Source: Methylococcus sp. EFPC2 (lineage in GTDB: Bacteria; Pseudomonadota; Gammaproteobacteria; Methylococcales; Methylococcaceae). Taken from it: DNA of 64,000 nt. Numbering within the stretch: position 1 is the stretch's first letter; each line of letters starts with the position of its first letter. The position numbers and the translations under genes were made by a program. The notes under the pieces were generated by a model, which was not told the origin of the DNA, ran no database searches, and saw nothing but the letters and a program-made list of their open reading frames with translations. Where the stretch lies: the NCBI RefSeq assembly GCF_016925495.1, contig NZ_CP070491.1:2790001-2854000 (forward strand), written 5' to 3'. Of this stretch, positions 20,172 through 33,009 are shown in pieces.

Positions 20172-20528
20172 CTACAAACTTAAACCGGCTTCACGGGCGG
20201 CATCGGCCAATGCTTTGACGCGGCCATGATATTTGAAACCCGAGCGATCGAAAGCCACATGAGTAATGCCTGCGGACAACGCCTTCTGAGCCAGCACGGA
20301 CCCGACTACTTTTGCTGCAGCCACGTTCCCCGTGTAGCTTTCGAGCTTGGATTTGACATCCGCTTGCAACGTAGATGCACTTACCACCACTTGTGATCCG
20401 TCGGCGGAAAACACCTGCGCGTAAATATGCTTTGGCGTCCTGTGTACGGTAAGGCGGTTGGCGCCGAGGGAGCGAATAATGTGCCTGGTCTTCGCAGCTC
20501 GCTTCAATCTAGATTCTTTCTTATCCAC
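20172..20528 (-). CDS. rplR: 50S ribosomal protein L18
   Basis: L18 (118 residues) binds 5S rRNA with L5 and L25. The basic N-terminus [35 protein letters not shown] and the C-terminal [19 protein letters not shown] are characteristic. Confidence 0.97.
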   Translation of the reverse strand: MDKKESRLKRAAKTRHIIRSLGANRLTVHRTPKHIYAQVFSADGSQVVVSASTLQADVKSKLESYTGNVAAAKVVGSVLAQKALSAGITHVAFDRSGFKYHGRVKALADAAREAGLSL

Positions 20529-20536
20529 AGCGCACC

Positions 20537-21070
20537 TTATTTCTTCTTGGCTTCTTTCTTAATAATCACTTCATCCGAGTATCGCACGCCTTTCCCTTTG
20601 TAAGGCTCCGGCGGCCGGTAGGCTCTGATATTGGCAGCGACTTGGCCGACCAACTGGCGGTCGCAACCTTTTACGACTATTTCCGTTTGGACGGGCGTTT
20701 CGACTACGATACCTTCCGGCACTTCATATTCGACGGGGTGGGAATACCCCAAGGAAAGGCTCAATACATTGCCCTTCGCCTGCGCACGATACCCGACACC
20801 GACCAAAGTCAATTTCTTTTCGTATCCAGCGCTGACTCCGACCACCATGTTATTAATATTTGCGCGGGTGGTTCCGGCCAAGGCGTTTGCAACCTTATCC
20901 GTTTTGGAGTTATCTACGGTGATGGCGCCGTCACCGATGCCGACGCCGACCGAAGGATGCAGTCGGGCGGTCAATGCTCCTTTGGCACCCTTGACGTGAA
21001 GCAGTGTCCCGTTCAAAGTCGCTTCTACGCCTTTTGGCAATGCAACGGGATTTTTGGCTACTCTTGACAT
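20537..21070 (-). CDS. rplF: 50S ribosomal protein L6
   Basis: L6 (177 residues) lies near the GTPase-associated centre. Its two duplicated domains are visible; [19 protein letters not shown] at the start and [19 protein letters not shown] near the C-terminus are diagnostic. Confidence 0.97.
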   Translation of the reverse strand: MSRVAKNPVALPKGVEATLNGTLLHVKGAKGALTARLHPSVGVGIGDGAITVDNSKTDKVANALAGTTRANINNMVVGVSAGYEKKLTLVGVGYRAQAKGNVLSLSLGYSHPVEYEVPEGIVVETPVQTEIVVKGCDRQLVGQVAANIRAYRPPEPYKGKGVRYSDEVIIKKEAKKK

Positions 21071-21101
21071 GTTTAATTCCTGGACTGAAGAAGCGTATCG
21101 C

Positions 21102-21497
21102 TTATGACACGACGCAAAGGACTTCGCCCCCCTGACCCAGGTGGCTCGCGCGGTTTCCCGCCATCACACCTTTGGAGGTCGAAACGATGGCTATGCCCAA
21201 TCCGCCTAGTACGCTTGGCAGCTCGTCTTTCGACTTGTATACCCGGCGACCGGGTCTACTGACCCGCTTGTACGACTCTATAACAGGAGCACCCTTGTAA
21301 TACTTCAAGGAAATAGTCAACTCCGGCTTCGCATCGCTATCGCTCGCCGAGAAACTCTCGATATAACCTTCTTCTTTCAGAACAGAACAAATAGCCTGCT
21401 TCAACTTAGAAGATGGAACCGTCACCTCTGACTTACCGGCTGTTTGTCCATTCATGATGCGGGTAAACATATCCGCCAAGGGATCGGTCATACTCAT
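21102..21497 (-). CDS. rpsH: 30S ribosomal protein S8
   Basis: S8 (131 residues) binds the central domain of 16S rRNA and in E. coli is the spc operon repressor. [18 protein letters not shown] at the N-terminus and [20 protein letters not shown] at the C-terminus match the family. Confidence 0.97.
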   Translation of the reverse strand: MSMTDPLADMFTRIMNGQTAGKSEVTVPSSKLKQAICSVLKEEGYIESFSASDSDAKPELTISLKYYKGAPVIESYKRVSRPGRRVYKSKDELPSVLGGLGIAIVSTSKGVMAGNRASHLGQGGEVLCVVS

Positions 21498-21564
21498 AGT
21501 CGCTATTACCTTAAGTTAATTGTCTTGCCTTCGTGTCTTTATAGTCGCCGAGCTCTGCAGTTCT

Positions 21565-21870
21565 TTACCAGCTGGCCTTGACTACGCCCGGAACGTCACC
21601 GCGCATAACCGACTCGCGCAGTTTGTTTCTGCCTAGACCGAACTTTCTATAATACCCGTGGGGACGGCCGGTAAGATTGCAACGATTCCGGACCCTGGAC
21701 GGAGACGAATCACGCGGGAGCTTTTGTAGTTTCAATTGCGCATCAAAGCGCTCGTCATCCGTCAAGTTGGCGCTCTTTATGATTCCCTTCAGTTGCTGGC
21801 GTTTCTGATAGTGTTTCGAAGCCAGTGCCTTACGCTTGACTTCCCGAGCGATCATGGATTTTTTTGCCAT
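21565..21870 (-). CDS. rpsN: 30S ribosomal protein S14, zinc-free form
   Basis: The 101-residue long form of S14, lacking the CxxC zinc pairs of the short paralogue. [19 protein letters not shown] and the terminal [12 protein letters not shown] are diagnostic. Note that L36 in the same cluster is the zinc-binding form. Confidence 0.97.
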   Translation of the reverse strand: MAKKSMIAREVKRKALASKHYQKRQQLKGIIKSANLTDDERFDAQLKLQKLPRDSSPSRVRNRCNLTGRPHGYYRKFGLGRNKLRESVMRGDVPGVVKASW

Positions 21871-21884
21871 TGTCTTGTACGCGA

Positions 21885-22424
21885 TTAGGTGCGAAACGGA
21901 AACTTGAACTGTTCAAGCAGTACACGAGCCTCTTCGTCGGTGCGAGCACTCGTCGTGATCGTTATATCAAGACCCCGAATCGCATCGATTTTGTCGTAAT
22001 CGATCTCCGGAAAAATGATCTGCTCTCTAATTCCCAGCGAATAGCTGCCGCGTCCGTCAAAGGATTTCGGGCTCAAGCCGCGGAAATCCCGGATTCGAGG
22101 GATCGCAATACTGATAAGACGATCGAGAAACTCATACATTTTCTCGCGCCTGAGAGTAACCTTGCATCCTACCGCCATGCCTTCGCGAATCTTGAACCCC
22201 GCGATCGACTTCCTCGCGTAGGTGATTACCGGTTTCTGCCCGGCAATCTTCTGCATATCCTCTACGGCATTTTGCAGGATTTTCTTATCAGCCACCGCCT
22301 CGCCGACTCCCATGTTGAGAGTTATCTTTTGCAGTCTGGGAACCTGCATGACGGAGCTATACTGGTTTTTCGCGAATAACTCTGCGACTATCTTTTCTTT
22401 GTATAAACTTTGTAATCTGGCCAT
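21885..22424 (-). CDS. rplE: 50S ribosomal protein L5
   Basis: L5 binds 5S rRNA and touches S13 across the subunit interface. [17 protein letters not shown] starts at ATG 22424, giving the standard 179 residues; an ATG two codons upstream exists. [20 protein letters not shown] and the C-terminal [19 protein letters not shown] are typical. Confidence 0.96.
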   Translation of the reverse strand: MARLQSLYKEKIVAELFAKNQYSSVMQVPRLQKITLNMGVGEAVADKKILQNAVEDMQKIAGQKPVITYARKSIAGFKIREGMAVGCKVTLRREKMYEFLDRLISIAIPRIRDFRGLSPKSFDGRGSYSLGIREQIIFPEIDYDKIDAIRGLDITITTSARTDEEARVLLEQFKFPFRT

Positions 22425-22444
22425 GATCAACTCTTCGTTCGCTA

Positions 22445-22762
22445 TTAGGCGTCGACTACTTCGTTGGTAGACTTGAAATAGCGCACTTTACGCCCGTCAG
22501 CCAATAACCTGAAGCCTACGCGGTCGGCTTTGTTAGTCGCCGGGTTAAGTAGGGCGACGTTCGATACGTGCACAGGCAACGCTTTTTCGACTATGCCCCC
22601 CGCTCTGGACAGAGTCGGATTGGGTTTTTGATGCTTTTTGACGTGGTTTACGCCATCAACCAGGATTCGATCGTTGTTTGCGATTTCGAGCACCGTGCCT
22701 TGTTTGCCCTTATCCTTACCGGCGAGCACGACAACTCGATCACCTTTTTTAATTTTGCGCAT
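22445..22762 (-). CDS. rplX: 50S ribosomal protein L24
   Basis: L24 initiates large-subunit assembly and lies near the exit tunnel. The KOW motif is at [21 protein letters not shown] chose ATG 22762 (MRKIKKGD), which gives 105 residues as in relatives and is preceded by a GGGG ribosome-binding site; the frame is open to 22783, overlapping rplN. Confidence 0.95.
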   Translation of the reverse strand: MRKIKKGDRVVVLAGKDKGKQGTVLEIANNDRILVDGVNHVKKHQKPNPTLSRAGGIVEKALPVHVSNVALLNPATNKADRVGFRLLADGRKVRYFKSTNEVVDA

Positions 22763-22779
22763 TTCTTTACCCCGAACCG

Positions 22780-23148
22780 TCAAATCACTTCTGGAGCCAG
22801 AGAAATGATCTTCATAAATTTCTCCGACCGCAGTTCACGCGTTACCGGCCCGAAGATACGCGTTCCCAGTGGTTGATGCTGGTTATTCAACAAAACTGCG
22901 GCATTTCCGTCGAAACGGATCACGGAGCCGTCCGATCTCCGCACACCCTTGCGAGTACGAACGACGACGGCGTTATACACCTCGCCTTTTTTAACACGCC
23001 CGCGGGGAATAGCGTCTTTGACACTCACCTTAATTACATCGCCGATATTAGCGTAGCGTCGATGCGAACCGCCCAGCACTTTAATACACATAACCTGGCG
23101 AGCGCCGCTGTTGTCGGCGACGTCCAGACACGTCTGCATCTGTATCAT
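22780..23148 (-). CDS. rplN: 50S ribosomal protein L14
   Basis: L14 (122 residues) forms an intersubunit bridge. [20 protein letters not shown] and the [20 protein letters not shown] segment are nearly invariant across bacteria. Confidence 0.98.
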   Translation of the reverse strand: MIQMQTCLDVADNSGARQVMCIKVLGGSHRRYANIGDVIKVSVKDAIPRGRVKKGEVYNAVVVRTRKGVRRSDGSVIRFDGNAAVLLNNQHQPLGTRIFGPVTRELRSEKFMKIISLAPEVI

Positions 23149-23184
23149 CGTATGATCCTCAAGCCCTAATTAATAATTATGTTC

Positions 23185-23445
23185 TTACTTCGCTTTTTCT
23201 ACGATACGATGAAGAACCCAGGTCTTGTTTTTCGATAACGGGCGGCTGGCCACAATTTCCACGATATCGCCTTCATGGCACTCGTTGTTTTCATCGTGCG
23301 CCATCAACTTTGTAGTCCGCTTGATGTATTTTCCGTATACCGGATGGGGAACCAACCGTTGCACTTCGACCGAAATGGACTTATCCATTTTGTTACTGAC
23401 GACCTTGCCAGCAACGGTACGCGGGCTTTGCTGTGCTTCACTCAT
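23185..23445 (-). CDS. rpsQ: 30S ribosomal protein S17
   Basis: S17 (86 residues) is a primary 16S rRNA binder with an OB fold. [20 protein letters not shown] and [19 protein letters not shown] are characteristic. The start overlaps the rpmC stop by 4 bp. Confidence 0.97.
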   Translation of the reverse strand: MSEAQQSPRTVAGKVVSNKMDKSISVEVQRLVPHPVYGKYIKRTTKLMAHDENNECHEGDIVEIVASRPLSKNKTWVLHRIVEKAK

Positions 23446-23639
23446 ACGGCCAAACCTCTTTCAGCTTTTACCGTGTTCACACGGGCGATATCTCGGCGGA
23501 CCTTCTTGATCCGGTCGGGCTTGCCCAACTGACCGGTCGCTTTCTGCATTTGAAGGTTAAACTGTTCTTTGTATAAATCGCTCAGAACTGTATCCAGTTC
23601 TTCCACGGTTTTCTGTCTCAATTCTGTTGCTTTCATCAC
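23442..23639 (-). CDS. rpmC: 50S ribosomal protein L29
   Basis: L29 (65 residues) is a two-helix protein at the tunnel exit where trigger factor and SRP dock. [20 protein letters not shown] and [12 protein letters not shown] are typical. It overlaps rplP by 4 bp and rpsQ by 4 bp. Confidence 0.97.
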   Translation of the reverse strand: MMKATELRQKTVEELDTVLSDLYKEQFNLQMQKATGQLGKPDRIKKVRRDIARVNTVKAERGLAV

Positions 23640-24049
23640 ATCACCGTTCGATGCGTAAAGGTCGTCTTGATCGGCAGCTTGGCAGCCGCCAGACGAAACG
23701 CCTCGCGCGCAAGTTCCTCGCTCACGCCTTCGAGTTCATAGAGCATGGTTCCCGGCTTCACCTGAGCAATCCAGTATTCTACACTACCTTTGCCGCTTCC
23801 CATACGAACTTCTAGCGGTTTTCTCGAAATCGGCTTGTCCGGAAAAATCCGGATCCAGATTTTTCCACCGCGCTTGACATGACGAGAGATTGTCCGTCTT
23901 GCCGCTTCGATCTGCCGGGCAGTGATTCTGCCCCGGTCAACGGCCTTAAGCCCGAACTCACCGAAGCTAACCTTGCTCCCCTTGTGAGCAAGACCCCGGT
24001 TGTCTCCTTTCATCTGCTTTCTATATTTTGTTCTCTTCGGCTGCAACAT
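23636..24049 (-). CDS. rplP: 50S ribosomal protein L16
   Basis: L16 (137 residues) positions A-site t[22 protein letters not shown] at the N-terminus and [20 protein letters not shown] in the core are diagnostic. Confidence 0.98.
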   Translation of the reverse strand: MLQPKRTKYRKQMKGDNRGLAHKGSKVSFGEFGLKAVDRGRITARQIEAARRTISRHVKRGGKIWIRIFPDKPISRKPLEVRMGSGKGSVEYWIAQVKPGTMLYELEGVSEELAREAFRLAAAKLPIKTTFTHRTVM

Positions 24050-24065
24050 ACTTCGAATTCCTCAG

Positions 24066-24734
24066 TTACGCTTCGGTTATGCCAGCTGATTTTGCGTCGC
24101 TCGCCGCATGGAATACTTCGCCCTTAAATATCCACACCTTGACGCCAATGACGCCATACGTCGTGTGAGCTTCCGCAAAGCCGTAGTCGATATCGGCCCG
24201 GAAGGTGTGTAACGGCACTCTTCCTTCGCGGTACCATTCCGTCCGCGCGATTTCTGCTCCGTTCAGACGACCGGCAACGTTGATTTTTATGCCCTCCGCA
24301 CCAAGGCGCAGCGTGTTTTGCACCGCGCGCTTCATGGCCCGACGGAACATGATGCGTTTTTCGAGCTGTTGCGCGACGCCTTCGGCCACCAATTGCGCGT
24401 CGAGCTCCGGCTTTCTTATCTCTTCGACGTTCAGCTGAACGGGTACCTCGAGGATTCGGGAGATCTCGCGGCGCAGCGCGTCGATGTCTTCGCCTTTCTT
24501 GCCGATCACCAAGCCTGGGCGCGCCGTGTGTACGGTTATGTGTGCGTTGTTAGCTGGGCGGTTGATCTGTATCCGGCTGATGGACGCGTGCCCCAGCTTG
24601 GCCTTCAGAAACTCGCGAATCTTGATGTCTTTATACAGGAATTCCGGATAGTTCTTGCTGCTGGCATACCAGCGCGAGGTCCAGTCTTTAATATATCCCA
24701 ACCGAATGCCGGTTGGATGTACTTTTTGCCCCAT
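24066..24734 (-). CDS. rpsC: 30S ribosomal protein S3
   Basis: S3 (222 residues) lines the mRNA entry channel and has helicase activity with S4/S5. [20 protein letters not shown], the KH-domain loop [16 protein letters not shown] and the C-terminal [19 protein letters not shown] mark the family. Confidence 0.98.
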   Translation of the reverse strand: MGQKVHPTGIRLGYIKDWTSRWYASSKNYPEFLYKDIKIREFLKAKLGHASISRIQINRPANNAHITVHTARPGLVIGKKGEDIDALRREISRILEVPVQLNVEEIRKPELDAQLVAEGVAQQLEKRIMFRRAMKRAVQNTLRLGAEGIKINVAGRLNGAEIARTEWYREGRVPLHTFRADIDYGFAEAHTTYGVIGVKVWIFKGEVFHAASDAKSAGITEA

Positions 24735-24745
24735 GATAAAGACCC

Positions 24746-25081
24746 TTAGTTATTTTCTGAAACTTTAACAGTTATGTGACTGGTTCTTTTAGCTATTCTA
24801 TTACCCCGCCCCTTGGCTCTAGGCTGCATACGCTTCAGAACTGGTCCTTCATTTACATAGATGGAAGAGACTTTCAGCTCATCGACGTCGGCACCATCAT
24901 TGTGCTCGGCATTGGCGATGGCCGATTCAAGCACTTTCTTGACAATCTGAGCCGACTTCTTATTGCTGAAATTCAGCAGGTCTATCGCGCTACTAACGCT
25001 CAGCCCCCGAATCTGATCGGCAACCAATCGGGCTTTCTGTGGAGAGACGCGGGCATTGCTTAGCTTCGCTGAGGTTTCCAT
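24746..25081 (-). CDS. rplV: 50S ribosomal protein L22
   Basis: L22 lines the exit tunnel; its beta-hairpin is visible at [23 protein letters not shown] 25081 ([19 protein letters not shown]) gives 111 residues and has a GGTGA ribosome-binding site; four further in-frame codons upstream would overlap that site. Confidence 0.95.
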   Translation of the reverse strand: METSAKLSNARVSPQKARLVADQIRGLSVSSAIDLLNFSNKKSAQIVKKVLESAIANAEHNDGADVDELKVSSIYVNEGPVLKRMQPRAKGRGNRIAKRTSHITVKVSENN

Positions 25082-25098
25082 CGTTATCACCAAACCAC

Positions 25099-25371
25099 TT
25101 ATTTCGATTTCTTATCGGCCTGATGGCCTTTGTAAGTTCGCGTCGGAGCAAACTCACCCAATTTGTGCCCAACCATATTATCCGAAATAAGAACGGGCAC
25201 ATGTTGCTTACCGTTATGTATGGCCAGGGTCAGCCCTATCATTTCCGGGATTACCATCGACCTTCTCGACCAAGTCTTGATGGGTCTTTTCGTCCCACTT
25301 TGGCTGGCTTCCAGAACCTTTTTCAGAATGTGGTGGTCTACAAATGGACCTTTGCTAATAGAACGCGGCAC
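25099..25371 (-). CDS. rpsS: 30S ribosomal protein S19
   Basis: S19 (90 residues) forms a complex with S13 in the 30S head. [19 protein letters not shown] and [20 protein letters not shown] are diagnostic. Confidence 0.98.
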   Translation of the reverse strand: MPRSISKGPFVDHHILKKVLEASQSGTKRPIKTWSRRSMVIPEMIGLTLAIHNGKQHVPVLISDNMVGHKLGEFAPTRTYKGHQADKKSK

Positions 25372-25390
25372 GCTTACTTACTCCTAACTT

Positions 25391-26218
25391 TTATCTTTGC
25401 TTGCGACTGCGAACGACCATTTCATCTGTTCGCTTGTTATTGCGAGTCTTGTAGCCCTTCGTCGGCGTTCCCCAAGGAGACACTGGATGACGGCCTCCTG
25501 AAGTCCGACCCTCACCACCGCCATGCGGATGGTCGACTGGGTTCATGGCCACGCCTCGAACGGTGGGCCGCACACCGCGCCATCGCGAGGCACCCGCTTT
25601 TCCCAACGACACCAAATTGTGTTCAGAGTTGGAAACTTCGCCGATCACAGCTTTGCAGCTTGCCAGGATTTTGCGCATCTCGCCGGAGCGCAACCTTACG
25701 GTCACATATGCGCCTTCTTTGGCCACGAGTTGTACCGAGGCACCGGCGCTGCGAGCGATCTGCGCCCCTTTACCGGGCTTAAGCTCGACGCAATGGATCT
25801 GCGAACCCAGCGGGATATTCCTCAATGGAAGACTGTTTCCAACTTTTATTGGCGCAAACTCCGACGAAATGACTTCCTGTCCCACCTGAAGCCCCTTGGA
25901 AGCGATCACATATCGTCTCTCGCCATCGCGATAAAGAATCAGGGCGATATGCGCGGTCCTGTTCGGATCATATTCGATTCGTTCCACGATTCCCGCGATT
26001 TCGAGCTTGTCGCGCTTGAAATCGATGACGCGATAATGCTGCTTGTGGCCACCGCCCTTGTGGCGCGTCGTCACCCGGCCTTGATTATTACGTCCTGACG
26101 TCTTCGACTTTTTCTCTAATAGGGCGTCATACGGTCGTCCCTTATAGAGCCCCTCAGTTTTTACCCGCACTACGAAGCGCGCGCCAGCCGACGTTGGTTT
26201 TGATTTAATTAGAGCCAT
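25391..26218 (-). CDS. rplB: 50S ribosomal protein L2
   Basis: L2 (275 residues) supports the peptidyl transferase centre. [39 protein letters not shown] and the catalytic-region [19 protein letters not shown] containing the conserved histidine are all intact. Confidence 0.98.
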   Translation of the reverse strand: MALIKSKPTSAGARFVVRVKTEGLYKGRPYDALLEKKSKTSGRNNQGRVTTRHKGGGHKQHYRVIDFKRDKLEIAGIVERIEYDPNRTAHIALILYRDGERRYVIASKGLQVGQEVISSEFAPIKVGNSLPLRNIPLGSQIHCVELKPGKGAQIARSAGASVQLVAKEGAYVTVRLRSGEMRKILASCKAVIGEVSNSEHNLVSLGKAGASRWRGVRPTVRGVAMNPVDHPHGGGEGRTSGGRHPVSPWGTPTKGYKTRNNKRTDEMVVRSRKQR

Positions 26219-26265
26219 TTTCTTGTTCCAGTATTTACTGATACCGCCTAGCCGGGGTGATTCGC

Positions 26266-26559
26266 TTAAGCCGCAGACAGGTCTATCGAGAAACCGGGCT
26301 GAAGTTTTACGTAGGCTTTCTTCCAGTCCGACTTCTGTCCGACAAATCTTCCGAAACGTTTGTCTTTCCCTTTCACATTAAGCACGTTGACCGACGCAAC
26401 TTTAACCTCGAACAATGTCTCGACGGCTTTTTTAATCTGTGCCTTATTCGCGGCGCTTTTCACCCGGAATACTACCTGATTATTACTTTCGGCCGCACTG
26501 GAGCTCTTTTCCGAAATTACCGGGCCCTTCAGCACTCGTATCAAGTCTTGTTTTTTCAT
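26266..26559 (-). CDS. rplW: 50S ribosomal protein L23
   Basis: L23 (97 residues) is the main dock for trigger factor and SRP at the exit tunnel. [19 protein letters not shown] and [20 protein letters not shown] are typical. The start overlaps rplD by 4 bp. Confidence 0.97.
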   Translation of the reverse strand: MKKQDLIRVLKGPVISEKSSSAAESNNQVVFRVKSAANKAQIKKAVETLFEVKVASVNVLNVKGKDKRFGRFVGQKSDWKKAYVKLQPGFSIDLSAA

Positions 26560-27176
26560 CCCAGGTTTTCCTCAAGATTCTTAACGGCTTGCGCGGTCAA
26601 TATCACCTTGTCGCTATGTACGAGCGACACCGGACTCAGGGCGCTAGTCGTGGAGACTTCAACGGCCTGAAGATTCCGGGCGGCCAAGTAGAGATCGACG
26701 TTTACGGCGTCCGTAATAATCAGTGCGTTACTCAGCCCCAGATTCTTCAGAGTGCTGTTCAGCTCTTTGGTCTTGGGCGCGGATGGGTAAATATCATCCG
26801 TCACGATCAAACGATCCTGTCTCAGCAATTCGGAAAAGATGGACCGCAGCGCAGCCCGGTACATTTTCTTGTTGAGCTTCTGTTTGTAGGAACGGTTACG
26901 CGCCGCGAAGGTAACACCACCGGTTCTCCACAACGGACTTCTCGTAGTACCGGCACGGGCGCGACCAGACCCCTTTTGCTTCCAGGGTTTCGCACCGCCT
27001 CCGCTTACGTCGGCCCGGGTTTTCTGACCCTTGGTCCCGGACCGGGCGGCGGCCAGGTAGGACACTACCAACTGATGCACGAGTGACTCGTTGAAGTCCT
27101 GACCAAACACAAGCTCTGAGACTTCTAGAGCTTCTCCACTCTTTCCGTTTTTAATTAACGGGATTTGTAGGCTCAT
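26556..27176 (-). CDS. rplD: 50S ribosomal protein L4
   Basis: L4 (206 residues) lines the exit tunnel and in E. coli represses the S10 operon. The tunnel loop is [40 protein letters not shown] at the N-terminus confirms the family. Confidence 0.97.
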   Translation of the reverse strand: MSLQIPLIKNGKSGEALEVSELVFGQDFNESLVHQLVVSYLAAARSGTKGQKTRADVSGGGAKPWKQKGSGRARAGTTRSPLWRTGGVTFAARNRSYKQKLNKKMYRAALRSIFSELLRQDRLIVTDDIYPSAPKTKELNSTLKNLGLSNALIITDAVNVDLYLAARNLQAVEVSTTSALSPVSLVHSDKVILTAQAVKNLEENLG

Positions 27177-27191
27177 TTCGATGTATCCTGA

Positions 27192-27830
27192 TTATTTCTT
27201 GACGGCCGGACGTACGACCACGTCGCCACCGCGCGGACCCGGCACCGCCCCTTTGATCAACAACAGCGACTTGGCCTGATCGATTGCCGCCACCTTAAGG
27301 TTTTCTGCCGTCTTATACTCGGCCCCCAAGTGGCCGGCCATCTTCTTGCCCTTAAATACACGTCCCGGCGTCTGGTTTTGGCCGATGGAACCGGGAGCAC
27401 GATGAGACAGGGAGTTACCGTGCGTCGCGTCCTGAGTCCGGAAGTTGTATCTCTTTATGACGCCAGCAAAGCCTTTGCCGATAGTGAAGCCGCGCACGTC
27501 GACATATTGGCCTTCCTCGAACTGATTGACATCCAGGACGGCTCCAACGGCATATTCGGTAGTATCGGCGTCGCTCAGTCTGAATTCCCACAGACCGCGA
27601 CCGGCCTCGACGCCCCCATTGGCATAATGGCCGGCGAGTGGCTTCGACAGACGCGATCGCTTCTTCTCACCGGTTGTTACCTGAACCGCGCGGTAGCCGT
27701 CATTGTCGACGGTCTTAACCTGGACAATTCGATTTGGATCTACCTGCAGCACCGTTACAGGAATAACCGAACCATCCTCGGCATAGATGCGCGTCATTCC
27801 GCATTTGCGCCCAACCAAACCAATCGCCAT
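27192..27830 (-). CDS. rplC: 50S ribosomal protein L3
   Basis: L3 (212 residues) is an early assembly protein with an extension to the peptidyl transferase centre. [19 protein letters not shown] and [20 protein letters not shown] (which contains the glutamine methylated in E. coli) are diagnostic. Confidence 0.97.
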   Translation of the reverse strand: MAIGLVGRKCGMTRIYAEDGSVIPVTVLQVDPNRIVQVKTVDNDGYRAVQVTTGEKKRSRLSKPLAGHYANGGVEAGRGLWEFRLSDADTTEYAVGAVLDVNQFEEGQYVDVRGFTIGKGFAGVIKRYNFRTQDATHGNSLSHRAPGSIGQNQTPGRVFKGKKMAGHLGAEYKTAENLKVAAIDQAKSLLLIKGAVPGPRGGDVVVRPAVKK

Positions 27831-27860
27831 TTCTTAACTCCAATAGAACTTTTTTATTTA

Positions 27861-28172
27861 TTAATTCAGCTTAATTTGTACGTCCACGCCGGCCGACAAA
27901 TCCAACTTCATTAGCGCATCCACCGTTTTGTCGGTAGGCTCGATGATATCGAGCAATCGCTTATGCGTCCGTAATTCATACTGGTCGCGCGCATCCTTGT
28001 TAACGTGCGGAGACACCAGAACCGTGAAGCGCTCTTTCTTCGTCGGAAGAGGAATCGGACCGAGGACCTGAGCTCCGGTGCGCTTTGCGGTTTCGACAAT
28101 TTCAGAAGCCGATTGGTCAATCAGGCGATGATCGAACGCTTTCAGCCGGATGCGTATTCTTTGCTTAGACAT
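27861..28172 (-). CDS. rpsJ: 30S ribosomal protein S10
   Basis: S10 also serves in NusB-dependent antitermination. ATG 28172 ([19 protein letters not shown]) gives the standard 103 residues; a GTG three codons upstream overlaps the tuf stop. [20 protein letters not shown] is conserved. There is no room for a long S10 leader before it, so L4-type leader regulation as in E. coli is not visible here. Confidence 0.96.
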   Translation of the reverse strand: MSKQRIRIRLKAFDHRLIDQSASEIVETAKRTGAQVLGPIPLPTKKERFTVLVSPHVNKDARDQYELRTHKRLLDIIEPTDKTVDALMKLDLSAGVDVQIKLN

Positions 28173-28177
28173 TTTGC

Positions 28178-29368
<1,191 letters not shown>

Positions 29369-29405
29369 GGTTTACTACCTCGTTCTATCTTGAATTCTGG
29401 TTGCT

Positions 29406-31502
29406 CTAGGTGGTCAATCTTTTAATCACCACATCGGCGACATTCGAAGGCGCTTCGACGTACTTCTCGAATTGCATGCTGTACGTCGCTCGCCCCTGGG
29501 TCGCCGAGCGTAGATCCGTGGCGTACCCGAACATCTCCGACAGCGGGACTTCGCAGCTGATCGCCTTACCCGAAGGCATGTCTTCCATTCCATGGATCAC
29601 CCCTCGGCGCCGGTTAATATCGCCCACCACATCTCCCATGTAGTCTTCGGGCGTTACTACCTCGACCTTCATGATCGGCTCAAGCAAAACCGGATTAGCT
29701 TTGCGCGCGCCTTCTTTAAATCCGATCGAGCCCGCGATCTTGAAGGCCATTTCGTTCGAATCAACGTCGTGGTAGGACCCGTCAAACAGCGTCACTTTTA
29801 CGTCCACGACTGGGAAGCCAGCGAGTATACCATTCTGCAACTGCTCCTGGATACCCTTATCCACCGCTGGGATGTATTCCTTCGGAACCACCCCACCGAC
29901 GACCCCGTTGACGAACTCGTACCCGGTTCCCGGCGGCAGAGGCTCGATACGCAGCCAGACATGACCGTACTGCCCCCGCCCACCGGTTTGGCGGACGTAC
30001 TTGCCTTCCTGCTCCACGCCGGATCGTATGGTCTCGCGGTAAGCCACCTGCGGAGCGCCCACATTGGCATCCACCCCGAACTCACGCTTCATGCGATCGA
30101 CGATGATCTCTAGATGCAATTCACCCATCCCTGAAATGATGACCTGCCCCGTCTCTTCGTCGGTATGCACGCGGAAAGAAGGGTCCTCCTGCGCAAGCTT
30201 ACTCAGCGCCAAGCCCATCTTTTCCTGATCCGACTTCGTCTTGGGTTCCACGGCGACCGATATCACCGGCTCCGGGAATTCCATACGTTCGAGGGTGATC
30301 ATCTCTTTCTGATCGCAAAGGGTGTCACCCGTCGTGACGTCCTTCAGACCGATCGCTGCGGCGATGTCGCCCGCACGGACCTCTTTGATTTCTTCGCGAT
30401 TGTTCGCGTGCATCTGGACCAGGCGCCCGATACGCTCACGCCGACTCTTCACCGGGTTGTAAACGGTATCACCCGAAGCAAGAACCCCGGAATAAACACG
30501 GATGAATGTCAAAGCCCCGACGAAGGGGTCGGTCGCGATCTTGAACGCCAGCGCGGAAAAAGGCTCTTGGTCGTCCGCCTTGCGATGCCCCTCGCTCTCG
30601 CCGGAGAGATGCCCCGACACCGGCGGAATGTCTATCGGCGATGGCATATACTCGATCACGGCATCCAGCATCGCCTGCACGCCCTTGTTCTTGAAGGCCG
30701 AACCGCAGAGCACCGGCACGATCTCGCCCGCGATGGTCCTTTGGCGAATGGCGCTCTTGATCTCAGAAGGACTGAGCGCGACCCCCTCCAGATAGCGGAC
30801 CATCAGATCTTCGCTGGCCTCGGCCGCAGCCTCGACCAACTTCTCGCGCCAACCCGCGCAATCCGCCGCCATTTCGGCCGGAATATCCCTTTCCTCGAAG
30901 CGAGTGCCCTGAGTCGCGTCATCCCAGTAGATGGCCCTCATCTTCACGAGATCGACCACGCCCTTGAAATGCTCTTCGGCACCTATTGGCAATTGCAGCG
31001 GCACCGGATTGCCACCCAGCCGGCTCTTGATCTGACCGACAACCCGCAGAAAGTCTGCCCCGGTGCGATCCATCTTATTTATGAACGCGAGACGGGGAAC
31101 GCGGTACTTGTCGGCTTGACGCCAGACGGTCTCCGATTGCGGCTCAACTCCGCCGACCGCACAAAACACAGCGCAGGCGCCGTCCAGCACACGCAAGGAC
31201 CGCTCTACCTCGATCGTGAAATCGACGTGTCCCGGCGTATCGATAATGTTGATCCGATGCTGCGGAAACCCGCCATCCATACCCCGCCAGAAACAGGTGG
31301 TCGCCGCGGACGTGATCGTGATTCCGCGCTCCTGCTCCTGCTCCATCCAATCCATGGTGGCCGCACCGTCGTGGACTTCGCCAATCTTGTGCGAAACCCC
31401 GGTATAAAAAAGCACACGCTCGGTCGTGGTCGTCTTGCCCGCATCGATATGAGCCATGATGCCTATATTTCTATAGTGCTCAATGGGCGTTGTGCGGGCC
31501 AC
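29406..31502 (-). CDS. fusA: Elongation factor G
   Basis: EF-G (698 residues) drives translocation. G1 is [20 protein letters not shown]3 [15 protein letters not shown] and G4 [10 protein letters not shown]; the domain IV tip region and C-terminal [17 protein letters not shown] are normal. It lies in the str operon between rpsG and tuf. Confidence 0.98.
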   Translation of the reverse strand: MARTTPIEHYRNIGIMAHIDAGKTTTTERVLFYTGVSHKIGEVHDGAATMDWMEQEQERGITITSAATTCFWRGMDGGFPQHRINIIDTPGHVDFTIEVERSLRVLDGACAVFCAVGGVEPQSETVWRQADKYRVPRLAFINKMDRTGADFLRVVGQIKSRLGGNPVPLQLPIGAEEHFKGVVDLVKMRAIYWDDATQGTRFEERDIPAEMAADCAGWREKLVEAAAEASEDLMVRYLEGVALSPSEIKSAIRQRTIAGEIVPVLCGSAFKNKGVQAMLDAVIEYMPSPIDIPPVSGHLSGESEGHRKADDQEPFSALAFKIATDPFVGALTFIRVYSGVLASGDTVYNPVKSRRERIGRLVQMHANNREEIKEVRAGDIAAAIGLKDVTTGDTLCDQKEMITLERMEFPEPVISVAVEPKTKSDQEKMGLALSKLAQEDPSFRVHTDEETGQVIISGMGELHLEIIVDRMKREFGVDANVGAPQVAYRETIRSGVEQEGKYVRQTGGRGQYGHVWLRIEPLPPGTGYEFVNGVVGGVVPKEYIPAVDKGIQEQLQNGILAGFPVVDVKVTLFDGSYHDVDSNEMAFKIAGSIGFKEGARKANPVLLEPIMKVEVVTPEDYMGDVVGDINRRRGVIHGMEDMPSGKAISCEVPLSEMFGYATDLRSATQGRATYSMQFEKYVEAPSNVADVVIKRLTT

Positions 31503-31540
31503 GACCTCAACCTACCGGCGTTATAGTAATTACAGCGGAC

Positions 31541-32011
31541 TTACCAGCGATAATGCGAGAACGCCTTATTCGCCTCAGCCATCTTATGGGTATCTTCGCG
31601 CTTCTTAACGGCCGAACCGCGATTCTCATGGGCGTCAATGACCTCACCGGCCAATTTCAAGCCCATGCCTTTCTCGCCCCGCTTGCGGGCCGCATCGATC
31701 AGCCAACGCATCGCGAGCGCGGATCGTCTGGCGGGACGTACCTCCACCGGTACCTGATAAGTGGCACCGCCCACGCGACGCGACTTCACCTCGACCACCG
31801 GCTGCACATTTTCCAAGGCCTTCGTCAGAACATCGACGGAGTTCTGACCGGTCTTGCCTTCGATATAATCCAGCGCGCCGTAAACGATCTTCTCGGCGAC
31901 AGACTTCTTTCCATCGACCATCAGCATATTGACGAAGCGCGCCAGCGTCTCGCTGCCAAAACGCGGATCCGGATTGACTTCTCTTTTAACTGAATTTCTT
32001 CTTCTGGACAT
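31541..32011 (-). CDS. rpsG: 30S ribosomal protein S7
   Basis: S7 (156 residues) nucleates the 30S head and is the str operon repressor in E. coli. [20 protein letters not shown] and [20 protein letters not shown] are diagnostic. Confidence 0.98.
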   Translation of the reverse strand: MSRRRNSVKREVNPDPRFGSETLARFVNMLMVDGKKSVAEKIVYGALDYIEGKTGQNSVDVLTKALENVQPVVEVKSRRVGGATYQVPVEVRPARRSALAMRWLIDAARKRGEKGMGLKLAGEVIDAHENRGSAVKKREDTHKMAEANKAFSHYRW

Positions 32012-32032
32012 TGCTATAAGACCCGCAATTAA

Positions 32033-32407
32033 TTAAGCCTTAGGACGCTTAGCGCCGTACTTGGAACGCCCCTGACGGCGCTTCGCCACACCCGCAGTAT
32101 CGAGACTGCCGCGCACGATGTGATAACGCACACCCGGCAAGTCCTTTACACGACCGCCACGAATCAGTACGACAGAGTGTTCCTGGAGGTTATGCCCCTC
32201 ACCGCCGATATAACTCGTGACCTCGGCACCATTCGTCAAGCGCACACGAGCGACCTTACGAAGCGCGGAATTCGGCTTTTTCGGGGTCGTGGTATAAACC
32301 CTCGTACATACGCCGCGGCGCTGCGGGCAACTATCAAGCGCCGGCACATTACTTTTTTCTTTCTTACTAACTCGCGGCTTCCGAACCAATTGATTGATAG
32401 TGGTCAT
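32033..32407 (-). CDS. rpsL: 30S ribosomal protein S12
   Basis: S12 (124 residues) controls decoding accuracy. [18 protein letters not shown] and [17 protein letters not shown] carry the two lysines whose mutation gives streptomycin resistance; both are wild type. It is the first gene of the super-operon, about 100 nt after the predicted start of transcription. Confidence 0.98.
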   Translation of the reverse strand: MTTINQLVRKPRVSKKEKSNVPALDSCPQRRGVCTRVYTTTPKKPNSALRKVARVRLTNGAEVTSYIGGEGHNLQEHSVVLIRGGRVKDLPGVRYHIVRGSLDTAGVAKRRQGRSKYGAKRPKA

Positions 32408-32513
32408 TCCCGATACTCCGGTATATTGCCTAACCCTGCAGCTACATTAATAAAAACAAACGCCACAACCCGCGCCCCGCTAAGCAGCGCGGCCGCGCGC
32501 AGTGAAGAGGGCA

Positions 32514-32542
32514 AATCTATAGCAAATGCCACACCACGTCAA
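32514..32542 (-). promoter_or_regulatory. Sigma70 promoter of the str-S10-spc-alpha cluster
   Basis: On the minus strand TTGACG (32542-32537) and TAGATT (32519-32514) are 17 bp apart. The region just after the -10 box is very GC-rich, the discriminator type associated with stringent control of ribosomal promoters. It sits directly after the tRNA terminator, so rpsL transcription is separated from the tRNAs. Confidence 0.8.
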
Positions 32543-32557
32543 CCGCGAACGTTGTGT

Positions 32558-32590
32558 AAAAAAAAGAGCTTACACGCATGTAAGCTCTTT
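32558..32590 (-). terminator. Intrinsic terminator of the tRNA-Arg/tRNA-Asn unit
   Basis: AAAGAGCTTACA (32563-32574) and TGTAAGCTCTTT (32579-32590) form a 12-bp stem with a CGCA loop. On the minus strand this is followed by a run of eight U (32565-32558). It lies 6 bp after the tRNA-Asn CCA end. Confidence 0.9.
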
Positions 32591-32596
32591 ACGATT

Positions 32597-32672
<76 letters not shown>

Positions 32673-32735
32673 GTAACGTAGAATTTACCAACCACAGGAG
32701 GATGGAACCGCCCTGTGATTACTGCGCAAAAAAAA

Positions 32736-32812
32736 TGGCGCGCCCGGAGAGATTCGAACTCCCGACCACCTAGTTCGTAGCCAGGTACTCTATCCAACTG
32801 AGCTACGGGCGC
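32736..32812 (-). tRNA. tRNA-Arg (ACG)
   Basis: A 77-nt cloverleaf on the minus strand with acceptor stem GCGCCCG/CGGGCGC, a seven-base anticodon loop CTACGAA (anticodon ACG, read as ICG after deamination by TadA), GAGTTCGAATC in the TpsiC arm, and encoded CCA. It is transcribed before tRNA-Asn, 63 bp apart. Confidence 0.97.
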
Positions 32813-32826
32813 GCTACAGAATGCGC

Positions 32827-32855
32827 ATTATGGACATCCCACCCTTTCCTGTCAA
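32827..32855 (-). promoter_or_regulatory. Sigma70 promoter of the tRNA pair
   Basis: TTGACA (32855-32850) and CATAAT (32832-32827) on the minus strand, with a 17-bp spacer. The start would be about 8 bp before the mature tRNA-Arg 5' end, leaving a very short 5' leader for RNase P. Confidence 0.88.
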
Positions 32856-33009
32856 CACCTATTTTGCATCGGCTCAGAGCTCACCTCGGTCTCCTCGGCT
32901 CCACACCGTCGCGCGGGGCGGCCTGCGAGCGGATCGCAACAGTCTGATTCATCCAATTTACGTTCAGGCACGGTATAAAGATATCCTCCCTCTCAGCGGA
33001 CAATGCGGC

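Noticed and set aside
27831-27860. S10-type leader or attenuator in the ribosomal cluster
   Set aside because: The gaps at rpsJ and rplC are too short for an E. coli-type leader; transcription appears to come from the rpsL promoter.
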